Origin: Microbacterium enclense
GTDB taxonomy: Bacteria; Actinomycetota; Actinomycetes; Actinomycetales; Microbacteriaceae
Assembly (NCBI GenBank): GCA_038182865.1
Contig: CP116226.1
Span: forward strand, 1,426,001-1,490,000
Reading direction: 5' to 3'
DNA length: 64,000 nucleotides
The position numbers were made by a program, and so were the translations under genes. Below, in pieces: positions 32,059 through 41,820 of the stretch; position 1 is the stretch's first letter, and each line of letters opens with the position of its first letter. The notes under the pieces were generated by a model. The model saw nothing but the letters and a program-made list of their open reading frames with translations. It did not search any database and was not told the DNA's origin.

Positions 32059-32565
32059 ATGACGACCGACCCCGCCGACGAGATCGCCGCAGCCCTGGCC
32101 CGCTTGCGTGGCCGTCGCCCGCGTCCTCCGTTCGGGCCGGACGAGCATCACCACCACCCCCACGGGCATGGGGGCCCCTGGAGCCGCGGAGCTCCGCCGT
32201 GGGCCGACCCCGCGCACGGCCGCTTCGGGGGACCCGCGCGCCTGCGCATGCTCGACGCCCTGGTGGCGGCATCCGCCCCCCTGACGGTCAGCGACATCGC
32301 CGAGGCGGTGGGCGTGGATCAGCCCCGCGCCTCGCGGCTGGTGCAGCAGGCGACGCAGATGGGGCTGGTCGCGCGCGAACCCGACCCCGACGATGCGCGC
32401 CGCACTCGCGTCCGATTGACGCCCGAGGGGGAGACGCTGATCTCCGGCTTCCGCGGCAGGAGACGGGATGCCGTGCGCTCCGCGCTGGAGTCGTTCACCG
32501 ACGCCGAACGCGCCGACCTCGCGCGTCTGCTGGCCAAATTCGCCGAGGCGTGGCCGCGCGGCTGA
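32059..32565 (+). CDS. MarR family regulator with His-rich N-terminal tract
   Basis: 168 residues. About residues 25-45 read PDEHHHHPHGHGGPW, a likely metal-binding tract, ahead of a standard MarR winged helix: LTVSDIAEAVGVDQPRASRLVQQATQMGLVAREPDPDDARRTRVRLT (about 75-120). The terminal helices (RRRDAVRSALESFTDAERADLARLLAKF) form the dimer interface. Divergent from the other His-rich regulator at 31952, sharing three operators. Regulated genes beyond the pair are not evident. Confidence 0.87.
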   Translation: MTTDPADEIAAALARLRGRRPRPPFGPDEHHHHPHGHGGPWSRGAPPWADPAHGRFGGPARLRMLDALVAASAPLTVSDIAEAVGVDQPRASRLVQQATQMGLVAREPDPDDARRTRVRLTPEGETLISGFRGRRRDAVRSALESFTDAERADLARLLAKFAEAWPRG

Positions 32566-32881
32566 GTCCGCGGCATCCGGAGTCGTCCTCGCGGGGCGTG
32601 CGAAACTCCTGAAGAACGGCGTGCGTCGCCAACGTCGGTCGCGAGATCACGCGGGTCTTCTGGGCTGCGACGCTGAAGGATCAGGAGTTTCGCCCGGGGC
32701 GGGGTGCGCCGCGCCCGCGCACCTGGGCCGTGCCGCGCCCGGAGCCCGAACTGTCGCCGCGGGTCGCGCCGGCGCAGTGCCGCGGACCCCAAGCGTCGCG
32801 CCGGCGTTCAGTGCCGCGGGTGCCGGGCATCGCGCCGGCGCTCTGCGCCGAGGGCTCCCGCGCGCTGCGCCAGCATGCGAC
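32566..32881. other. Gene-free spacer of 316 bases with palindrome and degenerate repeats
   Basis: The left part is palindrome 32600-32693. The right part holds three imperfect copies, about 33 bases apart, of tcgcgccggcg plus gtgccgcgg (about 32765, 32798, 32831). No coding potential is credible. Confidence 0.6.
32600..32693. repeat. Interspersed palindrome (family C)
   Basis: Outer arms gcgaaactcctga (32600-32612) and tcaggagtttcgc (32681-32693) are a perfect 13-base inverted repeat; an inner pair gcgtcgc/gcgacgc is nested. It lies between convergent genes, like family B copies 1 and 3. Confidence 0.75.
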
Positions 32882-34252
32882 TCAGACGATGACGGCCGGC
32901 TTCGCCTTCACCGGGATCATCAGCAGCAGGCCCGCGGCCAGGATCAGCACGATTCCCAGGATGCCGAGACGCGTGTCGCCCGTGACGCCGACGAACAGGG
33001 CGAACAGGCCCGGCGCGAGGAACGAGACGGCCCGCCCGGTCGTGGCGTAGAGGCCGAAGATCTCGCCCTCACGGCCCTCCGGGGCGACGCGCGCGAGGAA
33101 GGACCGGCTCGCGGACTGCACCGGACCGACGAACAGCCCGAGACCGAGGCCGGCGACCCAGAACGCCGGAACAGACGTTCCGATGAACAGGATCACGCTG
33201 CCGAGGACGATGAGGCCGATGAGCGAGACGAGGATCACGCGCTTGGGTCCGAAGCGGTCGTCGAGGCGGCCGGCGAAGATCGTGCTGATGCCGGCCACGA
33301 CGTTCGCGGCCACGGCGAAGTACAGCACCTCGGTCGAGCTGAAACCGAACACCTGGGCCGCGATGATCGCGCCGAACGTGAAGACGCCGGCAAGGCCGTC
33401 GCGGAAGACCGCGCTGGCCACGAGGAACAGCAGCACCTGGCGGCTCTCGCGCCACAGGGAGCGGAGCGTGCCCCACAGCACCACGTAGGAGCGGAAGAAG
33501 CCGACCCGCACCTGGCGGCGCTGCGCGGGGATCTCGGGCACGCGCACCAGCACCGGGATCGCGAAGACGGCGAACCAGGCGGCGGATGCCAGCACCGCGA
33601 GGCGGATGTTCAGGCCGCCGTCCTTCGGCACGGCGAGCAGGCCCCCGGCATCCGGATTCCCGAAGCTCTGGATGAACAGCACCAGAAGCAGGACCAGGAG
33701 CACGATGCCGCCGACGTAGCCCATGCCCCAGCCGAAGCCCGAGACGCGCCCGATGTTCTCGCGCGTGGAGACCTGTGTGAGCATCGCGTAGTAGTTGACG
33801 CTCGCGAACTCGAAGAAGATGTTGCCGACGGCCAAGAGCGTCGCGCCGAGGACGAGGTAGCCGGGCGTCGCCTCGACGAAGACCATCGCGGCCATCGCCA
33901 GCACGATCATCCCGGTGTTGACGCCGAGCCAGAGCTTACGGCGGCCCGTTCCGTCGGAGCGCTGACCGAGCACGGGGGCGACGAGCGCGACCACGATGCC
34001 GGCGATCATGAGCGCCACCCCCACGAGGCTGGCGTTCTCGGCGAGAGCGCGGACGATCGCGGGGTCGTCGTCATTCCCGTTGGCGGCGGCCACGATCGAG
34101 GGATCGACGAAGAGCTCGCTCGCCAGGTACGTGCTGAAGACGAAGGTGGTCACCACGGCGTTGAAGGCGGCCGATCCCCAGTCCCACAGCGCCCAGGCGA
34201 GCACGGGGCGTCGGGGAGAGATGACGGATGCCGCGGAGTCGGGAGAGTCCAT
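32882..34252 (-). CDS. MFS transporter of the Atg22/UMF1 type
   Basis: 456 residues from the ATG at 34252; a GTG at 34261 gives 459. About 12 transmembrane helices. WALWDWGSAAFNAVVTTFVF near the N-terminus is the hallmark of the vacuole-effluxer Atg22-like group; GRLDDRFGPKRVILVS is the second-half MFS loop. Relatives are thought to export amino acids or related solutes. TAGCGT overlaps the GTG and stands 7 bases before the ATG, so the ATG with a leaderless mRNA is preferred. Confidence 0.85.
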   Translation of the reverse strand: MDSPDSAASVISPRRPVLAWALWDWGSAAFNAVVTTFVFSTYLASELFVDPSIVAAANGNDDDPAIVRALAENASLVGVALMIAGIVVALVAPVLGQRSDGTGRRKLWLGVNTGMIVLAMAAMVFVEATPGYLVLGATLLAVGNIFFEFASVNYYAMLTQVSTRENIGRVSGFGWGMGYVGGIVLLVLLLVLFIQSFGNPDAGGLLAVPKDGGLNIRLAVLASAAWFAVFAIPVLVRVPEIPAQRRQVRVGFFRSYVVLWGTLRSLWRESRQVLLFLVASAVFRDGLAGVFTFGAIIAAQVFGFSSTEVLYFAVAANVVAGISTIFAGRLDDRFGPKRVILVSLIGLIVLGSVILFIGTSVPAFWVAGLGLGLFVGPVQSASRSFLARVAPEGREGEIFGLYATTGRAVSFLAPGLFALFVGVTGDTRLGILGIVLILAAGLLLMIPVKAKPAVIV

Positions 34253-34380
34253 ATCGGTCACGCTAGGGCCCTTCGGTGAACGTCCGGTCGCTCGCCGGAG
34301 GCCGTCGCGCTGATGGCAGCGCGCGATGTCAGGGTATCCCCGACCCTTCGTTCACAGGCCGGGCCGACTACCGTGGAGTC

Positions 34381-36093
34381 ATGGCATCCGAGAATCCTGA
34401 CAAGCTCACCTTCGCCGACCTGGGACTGGATGCCGCTGTGCTCAAGGCCCTCAAGGACGTCGGCTACGAGACCCCGTCCGCGATCCAGGCGGCCACGATC
34501 CCGGTCCTGCTGCAGGGCCGCGACGTCGTCGGCCTCGCCCAGACCGGAACCGGCAAGACCGCGGCGTTCGCGCTGCCGGTGCTGTCGCAGATGGAGACGG
34601 GCCACAAGAACCCGCAGGCGCTCGTGCTGGCCCCCACCCGCGAGCTCGCGCTGCAGGTGTGCGAGGCGTTCGAGAAGTACGCCGCGCACATCAAGGGCGT
34701 CTCTGTGCTGCCGGTCTACGGCGGTCAGGGCTACGGTCAGCAGCTGTCGGCGCTCCGCCGCGGTGTCGACGTGATCGTCGGTACGCCCGGTCGCATCATG
34801 GACCACCTCGACAAGGGCACGCTCGACCTCAGCGAGCTGAAGTTCCTCGTGCTCGACGAGGCCGACGAGATGCTGAAGATGGGCTTCGCCGAAGACGTCG
34901 AGACGATCCTCGCCGACACCCCCTCGACGAAGCAGGTCGCGTTGTTCTCGGCGACCATGCCCGCGCAGATCCGGCGCATCTCGGCCCAGTACCTCAACGA
35001 CCCCGAAGAGATCACGGTCAAGACGAAGACCACGACCTCGGCGAACATCACCCAGCGCTACCTCGTGGTGTCGTACCAGCAGAAGATCGACGCCCTCACG
35101 CGCATCCTCGAGGTCGAGAACTTCGAGGGCATGATCGTCTTCACCCGCACGAAGAACGAGACCGAGACGGTCGCCGAGAAGCTCCGCGCCCGCGGCTACA
35201 CGGCTGCCGCCATCAACGGCGACATCGCCCAGGTGCAGCGCGAGCGCACGGTCAACCAGCTCAAGAGCGGCAAGCTCGACATCCTCGTCGCCACCGACGT
35301 CGCCGCCCGCGGTCTCGACGTCGAGCGCATCAGCCACGTCGTCAACTACGACCTGCCGATCGACACCGAGTCGTACGTGCACCGCATCGGTCGTACGGGT
35401 CGCGCCGGGCGGACGGGAGACGCGATCAGCTTCGTGACCCCGCGTGAGCGCCGCATGCTCGTCGCGATCGAGAAGGCGACGCGTCAGCCGCTGACCGAGA
35501 TGTCGCTGCCCAGCGTCGACGACGTCAACGCGACGCGCCTCACCCGCTTCGACGACGCGATCACCACCGCCCTCGAAGACACCGCGGCGATCGCGACCTT
35601 CCGTGATGTGGTCGCGCACTACGTGGCGCACCACGACGTGCCCGAGGCCGACGTGGCTGCGGCGCTCGCCGTGGTCGCGCAGGGCGACACTCCGCTGCTG
35701 CTCGAGGAAGAGACGCTGCCGCAGCAGCGCTTCGACCGCGACCGTCCGGCGCGCGAGCCCCGCGGGGGCGACGATCGCAGCGACCGCCGCGGTGGCGGCG
35801 GACGGTTCGCCACCTACCGCATCGCGGTCGGGCGTCGTCAGCGCGTCGAGCCGCGCCAGATCGTCGGCGCGCTCGCGAACGAAGGCGGGCTGCGTCGCAA
35901 CGACTTCGGCGCGATCCAGATCCGTCAGGACTTCTCGCTCGTCGAACTGCCCGCCGACCTCTCGCGCGACACGATCAACCGCCTCGCCGACACCCGCATC
36001 TCCGGCCAGCTCATCGACCTGCGTCTCGACCAGGGCGGCCGCTCCGCGAAGCGCAGCGACCGTCCGCAGCGCCGCGATCACGATCGCGACTGA
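34381..36093 (+). CDS. DEAD-box ATP-dependent RNA helicase (DeaD/CsdA type)
   Basis: 570 residues. Helicase motifs in order: Q-motif (GYETPSAIQ), AQTGTGKT, PTRELA, GTPGR, DEAD (LDEADEMLKMGF), SAT, then IVFTRTKN, ATDVAARGLD and HRIGRTGRAGRTG. The C-terminal part after an Arg/Asp/Gly-rich linker (DRPAREPRGGDDRSDRRGGGG) is a DbpA-like RNA-binding domain (YRIAVGRRQRVEPRQIVGALAN). It unwinds structured RNA in ribosome assembly or cold adaptation. TACCGT is 6 bases ahead of the ATG (leaderless type), though GGAG is also present. Confidence 0.95.
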   Translation: MASENPDKLTFADLGLDAAVLKALKDVGYETPSAIQAATIPVLLQGRDVVGLAQTGTGKTAAFALPVLSQMETGHKNPQALVLAPTRELALQVCEAFEKYAAHIKGVSVLPVYGGQGYGQQLSALRRGVDVIVGTPGRIMDHLDKGTLDLSELKFLVLDEADEMLKMGFAEDVETILADTPSTKQVALFSATMPAQIRRISAQYLNDPEEITVKTKTTTSANITQRYLVVSYQQKIDALTRILEVENFEGMIVFTRTKNETETVAEKLRARGYTAAAINGDIAQVQRERTVNQLKSGKLDILVATDVAARGLDVERISHVVNYDLPIDTESYVHRIGRTGRAGRTGDAISFVTPRERRMLVAIEKATRQPLTEMSLPSVDDVNATRLTRFDDAITTALEDTAAIATFRDVVAHYVAHHDVPEADVAAALAVVAQGDTPLLLEEETLPQQRFDRDRPAREPRGGDDRSDRRGGGGRFATYRIAVGRRQRVEPRQIVGALANEGGLRRNDFGAIQIRQDFSLVELPADLSRDTINRLADTRISGQLIDLRLDQGGRSAKRSDRPQRRDHDRD

Positions 36094-36153
36094 GTCCGAC
36101 GTCTGAGCCCGCGCCGCGCTCGCCGTGGCACCGCGTTCCCGGCATCCGTCCGA

Positions 36154-36183
36154 CGCCCCCGTTCCCCGTTGGGGGCGGGGGCG
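36154..36183 (+). terminator. GC-rich hairpin after the helicase gene
   Basis: cgcccccg (36154-36161) pairs with cgggggcg (36176-36183), and the intervening ccccgttgggg can extend it. No clear T-tract, so termination is tentative. The remaining 205-base spacer between helicase and MarR genes shows no gene. Confidence 0.5.
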
Positions 36184-36298
36184 CGGTCGATCCATCGTGG
36201 TGCGGCGCCCACGGCATCCGTCGTTCCGGTCAACCGGCGGCCGGGGTCTTTTCGGCGGCGCGGACCTCGGGATTCTTCCGTCGGGCGGGCCGAAGCGG

Positions 36299-36733
36299 TT
36301 ACGCGCGGCCCGTGCCCCCCAGGGCGTCGACGGTCGGCCAGAAGGGGCCGCTGTCCCCGGCGACGTCTAGGAGCGCGCGACGGACAGCTGAGGCGTGGGC
36401 TTCGCGTGCGGTCGCCGTCAGGGCACGGCCCCTGTCGGTCGCGGTGATGCGGCGCTCGTTCGTGTCGCCTTCGCGCACGATGAGCCCGCGTTCGTGCATG
36501 CGCGCGAGCTGACGCGAGAGCCGACTCCGTTCCCAGTCGAGGTCGTCCGACAGGCGCTGTTGCCGAATGCTTCCCCGCCCCTCCTCGACGACGCGCGTCA
36601 GCACGGAGAAGTCGGCGCTCGAGAGGCCCGTCGCCTCGGTGATGGCTGAGACGACGGATGCCATCACGTGCTCGGTCGCTCGTTTCCAGGCGATCCATCG
36701 AGACATCTCGTCGGCGTCGAGGCGTGCAGACAT
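36299..36733 (-). CDS. MarR family transcriptional regulator
   Basis: 144 residues. Winged helix with LSSADFSVLTRVVEEGRGSIRQQRLSDDLDWERSRLSRQLARMHERGLI (about 37-86) and wing REGDTNERRITAT. Divergent from the SDR gene 36789-37562; two GTTGA/TCAAC-type inverted repeats between them are its likely operators. A -10-like TAGAGT stands 6 bases before the ATG (minus strand), suggesting a leaderless message. Confidence 0.9.
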   Translation of the reverse strand: MSARLDADEMSRWIAWKRATEHVMASVVSAITEATGLSSADFSVLTRVVEEGRGSIRQQRLSDDLDWERSRLSRQLARMHERGLIVREGDTNERRITATDRGRALTATAREAHASAVRRALLDVAGDSGPFWPTVDALGGTGRA

Positions 36734-36752
36734 GATCCGACTCTACCGATCT

Positions 36753-36797
36753 GTTGACATATCAACGCTTCCGATCGAACATGTTGACATGACAACA
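36753..36797. promoter_or_regulatory. Two operator-like repeats and promoter of the SDR gene
   Basis: GTTGA-CATA-TCAAC (36753-36766) and TGTTG-ACATGA-CAACA (36782-36797) share the same half-site. TTGACA (36754-36759) and GAACAT (36777-36782) with a 17-base spacer form a promoter ending 6 bases before the ATG. The second repeat covers the start codon. Confidence 0.7.
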
Positions 36798-37562
36798 CAG
36801 AGAATCGCCCTCGTCACCGGGGGAACCTCGGGAATCGGTCTGGGCCTGGCGCAGCGGTACGCGGCGGCCGGGGCGCGCGTGATCGTCGTTGCGCGACCTT
36901 CGTCCCACCTGGACGCGGTGCCCCGCCTGGTCCCCGGTGTGGCGACAGTGGCCGCTGACCTCGTGAACCCGGAGGGTCGAGAAGAGGTGACCGATGCGGT
37001 CCTCACGCGGTTCGGCCGGCTCGACGTGCTCGTGAACAACGCCGGCATCCAACGTCGTCGGGGGGTGGCGGAGGATGACGCGTCCTGGTCGGAGCGTCAA
37101 CGCGAGATCGATCTGCTCTTCGCGGCCCCGGTGCACCTCGCGACCCTGCTCCTTCCCGCGCTGCGCAGTGCTGCGGCGGGCCAGATCGTCAACGTCACCT
37201 CCGGCGGAGCCTTCACGCCGCAGCCCTTCGCGCCGGTCTACAGCGCGATGAAGGCTGCTCTGCACAGCTGGACCGTCACCCTCCGCGATGCGCTCGCCGA
37301 GACATCCGTCGCGGTGACGGAGCTGATTCCCCCGGCGGTCGCCACCGGCCTCTCGGGGGCGGCGGCGCCCCACGGTCTGGGACTCGATGAGTTCTGCGAC
37401 GCCGTGTTCCCGGCGATCGAAGAGCGACGGGCCGAGGTCGGGGCGGGGGCGACGGGCACCGAGGAGTTCCGAGACCTTCTCACCGAGGGGGCCCGGCGTT
37501 TCGCGGTGTCGGCAAGCCGCTTCCCTGTGCGGCGATTCGTACCCCGTGACGCGAGAAGTTGA
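36789..37562 (+). CDS. Short-chain dehydrogenase/reductase (DltE-like)
   Basis: 257 residues. VTGGTSGIGLGLAQRYAAAG cofactor motif, NNAGIQRRR, catalytic Ser in VTSGGAF and YSAMKAALHSW as the Tyr-Lys motif (about 150-160). The sequence from FTPQPFAPVYSAMKAALHSWT resembles DltE-type SDRs. Regulated, by position, by the divergent MarR protein, so it probably reduces or oxidises the compound that MarR senses, perhaps an electrophile. Confidence 0.88.
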   Translation: MTTQRIALVTGGTSGIGLGLAQRYAAAGARVIVVARPSSHLDAVPRLVPGVATVAADLVNPEGREEVTDAVLTRFGRLDVLVNNAGIQRRRGVAEDDASWSERQREIDLLFAAPVHLATLLLPALRSAAAGQIVNVTSGGAFTPQPFAPVYSAMKAALHSWTVTLRDALAETSVAVTELIPPAVATGLSGAAAPHGLGLDEFCDAVFPAIEERRAEVGAGATGTEEFRDLLTEGARRFAVSASRFPVRRFVPRDARS

Positions 37563-37573
37563 GCCAATTCATA

Positions 37574-37631
37574 TCAAGTCTCCTTGACGCCCGGAAGGCG
37601 CTGCGATAACCTTGAGTCATCGCGGCTCAAC
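37574..37631 (+). promoter_or_regulatory. dnaK operon promoter with HAIR operator
   Basis: CTTGAGT-N7-GCTCAAC (37611-37631) closely matches the HspR-associated inverted repeat CTTGAGT-N7-ACTCAAG. It directly follows GATAAC (37605-37610), the -10 of a promoter whose -35 TTGACG is at 37584-37589. A second short palindrome TCAAG-TCTC-CTTGA (37574-37587) covers the -35. HspR, encoded at the end of the operon, is the expected repressor. Confidence 0.88.
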
Positions 37632-37697
37632 CCGTGAGAAGACTTCATCGGAACCACGAGCTCGGCACCGGTCGGGCTCACAAGCAAGGAGACACAT

Positions 37698-39569
<1,872 letters not shown>

Positions 39570-39578
39570 GCAGAGACC

Positions 39579-40196
39579 ATGGCACATAAGGACGACGAAC
39601 AGCCCACGGGCTCGGGCGCCGGTCCTGACGAGATGGGGCCGGAGGAGAACACCTCCGGCCCCGCGCCGTCGGGCGAGCAGTCCGAGACGCAGGCCCCGGA
39701 TGCCGAGGGCCTGACCATCGACGACATCCTCGGTGCCGAGCAGACGCCCGAGGCCGCCGCAGAGGATGCTTCCTCCGACAAGGAAGCGTCACTGCTGATC
39801 GATCTCAAGCGTCTGCAGGCCGAGTACGCCAACTACCGTCGGCGCACCGAGGAGCAGCGCGAGCGCGAGATCGAGCGCGCCAAGGGAGAGGCCGTGAAGG
39901 GCCTCCTGCCCGTCATGGACGACCTCGACCGCGCCGCCAAGCACGGCGACCTCGTCGAGGGCAGCCCCCTCGCCGCGATCGGCGACAAGGTGCGCGCCGT
40001 GGCCGAGCGTCTCGGCGTGGTGTCGTACGGCGCCGTCGGCGACGTGTTCGACCCGCAGCAGCACGAGGCGATCTTCCAGGCCCCGACTCCGGGCGTGACC
40101 GAGACGACGATCCTCGAGGTCGTCGAGGTCGGTTACCGCCTCGGCTCGGTCGAACTGCGACCCGCGAAGGTCGTCGTCGCCGTGCCGGCCGAATAG
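39579..40196 (+). CDS. grpE: Nucleotide exchange factor GrpE
   Basis: 205 residues. Disordered acidic N-terminus (1-65), long coiled coil KRLQAEYANYRRRTEEQREREIERAK (about 77-102), then the beta domain with FDPQQHEAIFQ and the ending VGYRLGSVELRPAKVVVA. It releases ADP from DnaK. Nine bases after dnaK and eight before dnaJ. Confidence 0.96.
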   Translation: MAHKDDEQPTGSGAGPDEMGPEENTSGPAPSGEQSETQAPDAEGLTIDDILGAEQTPEAAAEDASSDKEASLLIDLKRLQAEYANYRRRTEEQREREIERAKGEAVKGLLPVMDDLDRAAKHGDLVEGSPLAAIGDKVRAVAERLGVVSYGAVGDVFDPQQHEAIFQAPTPGVTETTILEVVEVGYRLGSVELRPAKVVVAVPAE

Positions 40197-40204
40197 GAGG
40201 ACAC

Positions 40205-41194
40205 ATGGCGAGTCAGGATTGGTTCGACAAGGACTTCTACAAGGTCCTCGGTGTCGACAAGAGCGTCAGCGCGGCCGATCTGAAGAAGACCTACCGCAAG
40301 CTCGCGCGCCAGTACCACCCCGACTCGAACCCGGGCGACGCCAAGGCGGAGGCCAAATTCAAGGAGATCAGCGAGGCCTACTCGGTGCTCAACGATCCCG
40401 AGCAGCGCGAGGAGTACGACCAGATCCGGGCCATGGGCTCGGGGGCGCGCTTCTCGGCTCCGGGAACGGGTGGCGGCGGGGGCTTCGACGACGTCTTCAG
40501 CCGCTTCGGTCAGCAGCGCGGCGGGACCGCGGGTGGCGCCGCCGGCTTCGAGGACTTGTTCTCGATGTTCGAGCAGCAGGGTGGCGGCTTCGGGTCGGGC
40601 CGGTTCGGTCAGACCACGGGCGGCTATCGCGGCTTCGGCGGTCCTCAGCGCGGCTCCGACGTCACGGCACGCACGACGATCGACTTCGTCACGGCGGCCA
40701 AGGGCGAGACGATCACCCTCCAGGGCGAGGACAACAAGCCCTTCAAGGTGAAGATCCCGGCCGGTGTCTCGGACGGACAGAAGATCCGGCTGCGCGGCCG
40801 GGGACGTCCGTCGCCGGACGGCGGTGAGAGCGGAGACATCGTCGTGACCGTCGCGGTGCGTCCGCATCCGGTTTTCACGCGCGACGGCCTCAACCTGCGG
40901 GTGACGGTCCCCGTCACCTTCACCGAGGCGGCGCTCGGCGCGACCATCGAGGTGCCCACGCTCGGCGGAGAGCCCGTCCGGCTGCGGGTCGCCCCCGGCA
41001 CCCCGTCCGGACGCGTCCTGCGCGTCAAGGGGCGTGGCATCCAGACCTCCAAGGGCACCGGCGACCTGCTCGCCGAAGTCCAGGTCGCAGTCCCCGCGCA
41101 CCTCGACGACGCCGCCCGCGAGGCCCTCGAGCGGTTCCACGAGCTCGAACCGAAAGAGAACCCCCGCGCCGACCTGATGGCCAAGGCGCGGTAG
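40205..41194 (+). CDS. dnaJ: DnaJ co-chaperone without zinc-finger domain
   Basis: 329 residues. J domain about 10-75 with HPD at 38-40, G/F-rich linker (80-150), then two C-terminal client-binding domains (TIDFVTAAKGETITL; VTVPVTFTEAALGATIEVPTLGG). The four CxxCxGxG zinc repeats of class-A DnaJ are absent, so it is class B (CbpA-like), common for the operon-borne DnaJ1 of actinobacteria. Stimulates DnaK ATPase. GGAGG precedes the start. Confidence 0.95.
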   Translation: MASQDWFDKDFYKVLGVDKSVSAADLKKTYRKLARQYHPDSNPGDAKAEAKFKEISEAYSVLNDPEQREEYDQIRAMGSGARFSAPGTGGGGGFDDVFSRFGQQRGGTAGGAAGFEDLFSMFEQQGGGFGSGRFGQTTGGYRGFGGPQRGSDVTARTTIDFVTAAKGETITLQGEDNKPFKVKIPAGVSDGQKIRLRGRGRPSPDGGESGDIVVTVAVRPHPVFTRDGLNLRVTVPVTFTEAALGATIEVPTLGGEPVRLRVAPGTPSGRVLRVKGRGIQTSKGTGDLLAEVQVAVPAHLDDAAREALERFHELEPKENPRADLMAKAR

Positions 41195-41207
41195 AGACAT
41201 CACCGTG

Positions 41208-41250
41208 CCGGGGTCGCGGCATCCGGAACGAACGGATGCCGGGACCCCGG
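41208..41250 (+). other. Strong hairpin between dnaJ and hspR
   Basis: 18-base arms (41208-41225 and 41233-41250, one mismatch) that begin ccggggtc and end gaccccgg, loop gaacgaa. No T-tract. It might dampen read-through into hspR or stabilise the upstream mRNA. Confidence 0.8.
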
Positions 41251-41277
41251 ACGACGGCACGAGCGAGAGGAGAAGAC

Positions 41278-41715
41278 GTGGCCGACCGAGAGATCGATGA
41301 GGATTCCCCCATCTTCGCCATCGCCGTCGCCGCCGAGCTGTCGAACATGCACCCGCAGACGCTGCGGCAGTACGACCGGCTCGGACTCGTCGTTCCGGCG
41401 CGCACCCAGGGCGGGTCGCGCCGCTATTCGAGCCGGCACGTCCAGCAACTGCGCGAGGTCGCCCGCCTGTCGAGCGAGGGCATGAGCCTCCCGGCGATCG
41501 CCCGGTTGCTGACCCTCGAACAGCAGGTGCACGACCTGTCGCGTCGGGTGAGCGACCTCGAACGCCAACTCCTGGCCGAGCGTCAATCCCGGCCGGGGGC
41601 GCGCGTCTTCGCGGCCGGAGCGACCGGCTCGGTCGTGACCCTGCCGCACGGTGCCCGGGTCCGCCGGGCGACCGAGGTCGTGCTGTGGCGTCCGCGCGAC
41701 GTGCACGGCGACTGA
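41278..41715 (+). CDS. hspR: Heat-shock repressor HspR (MerR family)
   Basis: 145 residues from the GTG at 41278 with GAGAGGAGAAG upstream. MerR winged helix: FAIAVAAELSNMHPQTLRQYDRLGLVVPART, SRRYSSRHVQQLREV, then a coiled coil LEQQVHDLSRRVSDLERQLLAE. No Cys for effector binding, as in HspR. It binds HAIR sites, with DnaK as co-repressor in Streptomyces; a HAIR site precedes dnaK at 37611-37631. Confidence 0.95.
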   Translation: MADREIDEDSPIFAIAVAAELSNMHPQTLRQYDRLGLVVPARTQGGSRRYSSRHVQQLREVARLSSEGMSLPAIARLLTLEQQVHDLSRRVSDLERQLLAERQSRPGARVFAAGATGSVVTLPHGARVRRATEVVLWRPRDVHGD

Positions 41716-41727
41716 CGCGCAGAGGCG

Positions 41728-41809
41728 CGACGAGAACAGGGCGCGCGACGGGGGCAGGGCGATGTCGCCCCCACGAGCCTGTTTGAGAGGCGCCGCCTGT
41801 TCTCGTGAC
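41728..41809. repeat. Interspersed nested palindrome, family B copy 3
   Basis: Outer arms cgagaacagg and cctgttctcg, inner arms gggcaggg and cctgtttg (weaker). Located between the convergent hspR and 41821-42414 genes, like copy 1. Confidence 0.8.
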
Positions 41810-41820
41810 GCGGGGCCGGA

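Noticed and set aside
40205..41194. DnaJ without zinc-finger repeats as a truncated gene
   Set aside because: J domain, G/F linker and both C-terminal domains are complete; class-B DnaJ is normal in actinobacterial dnaK operons.
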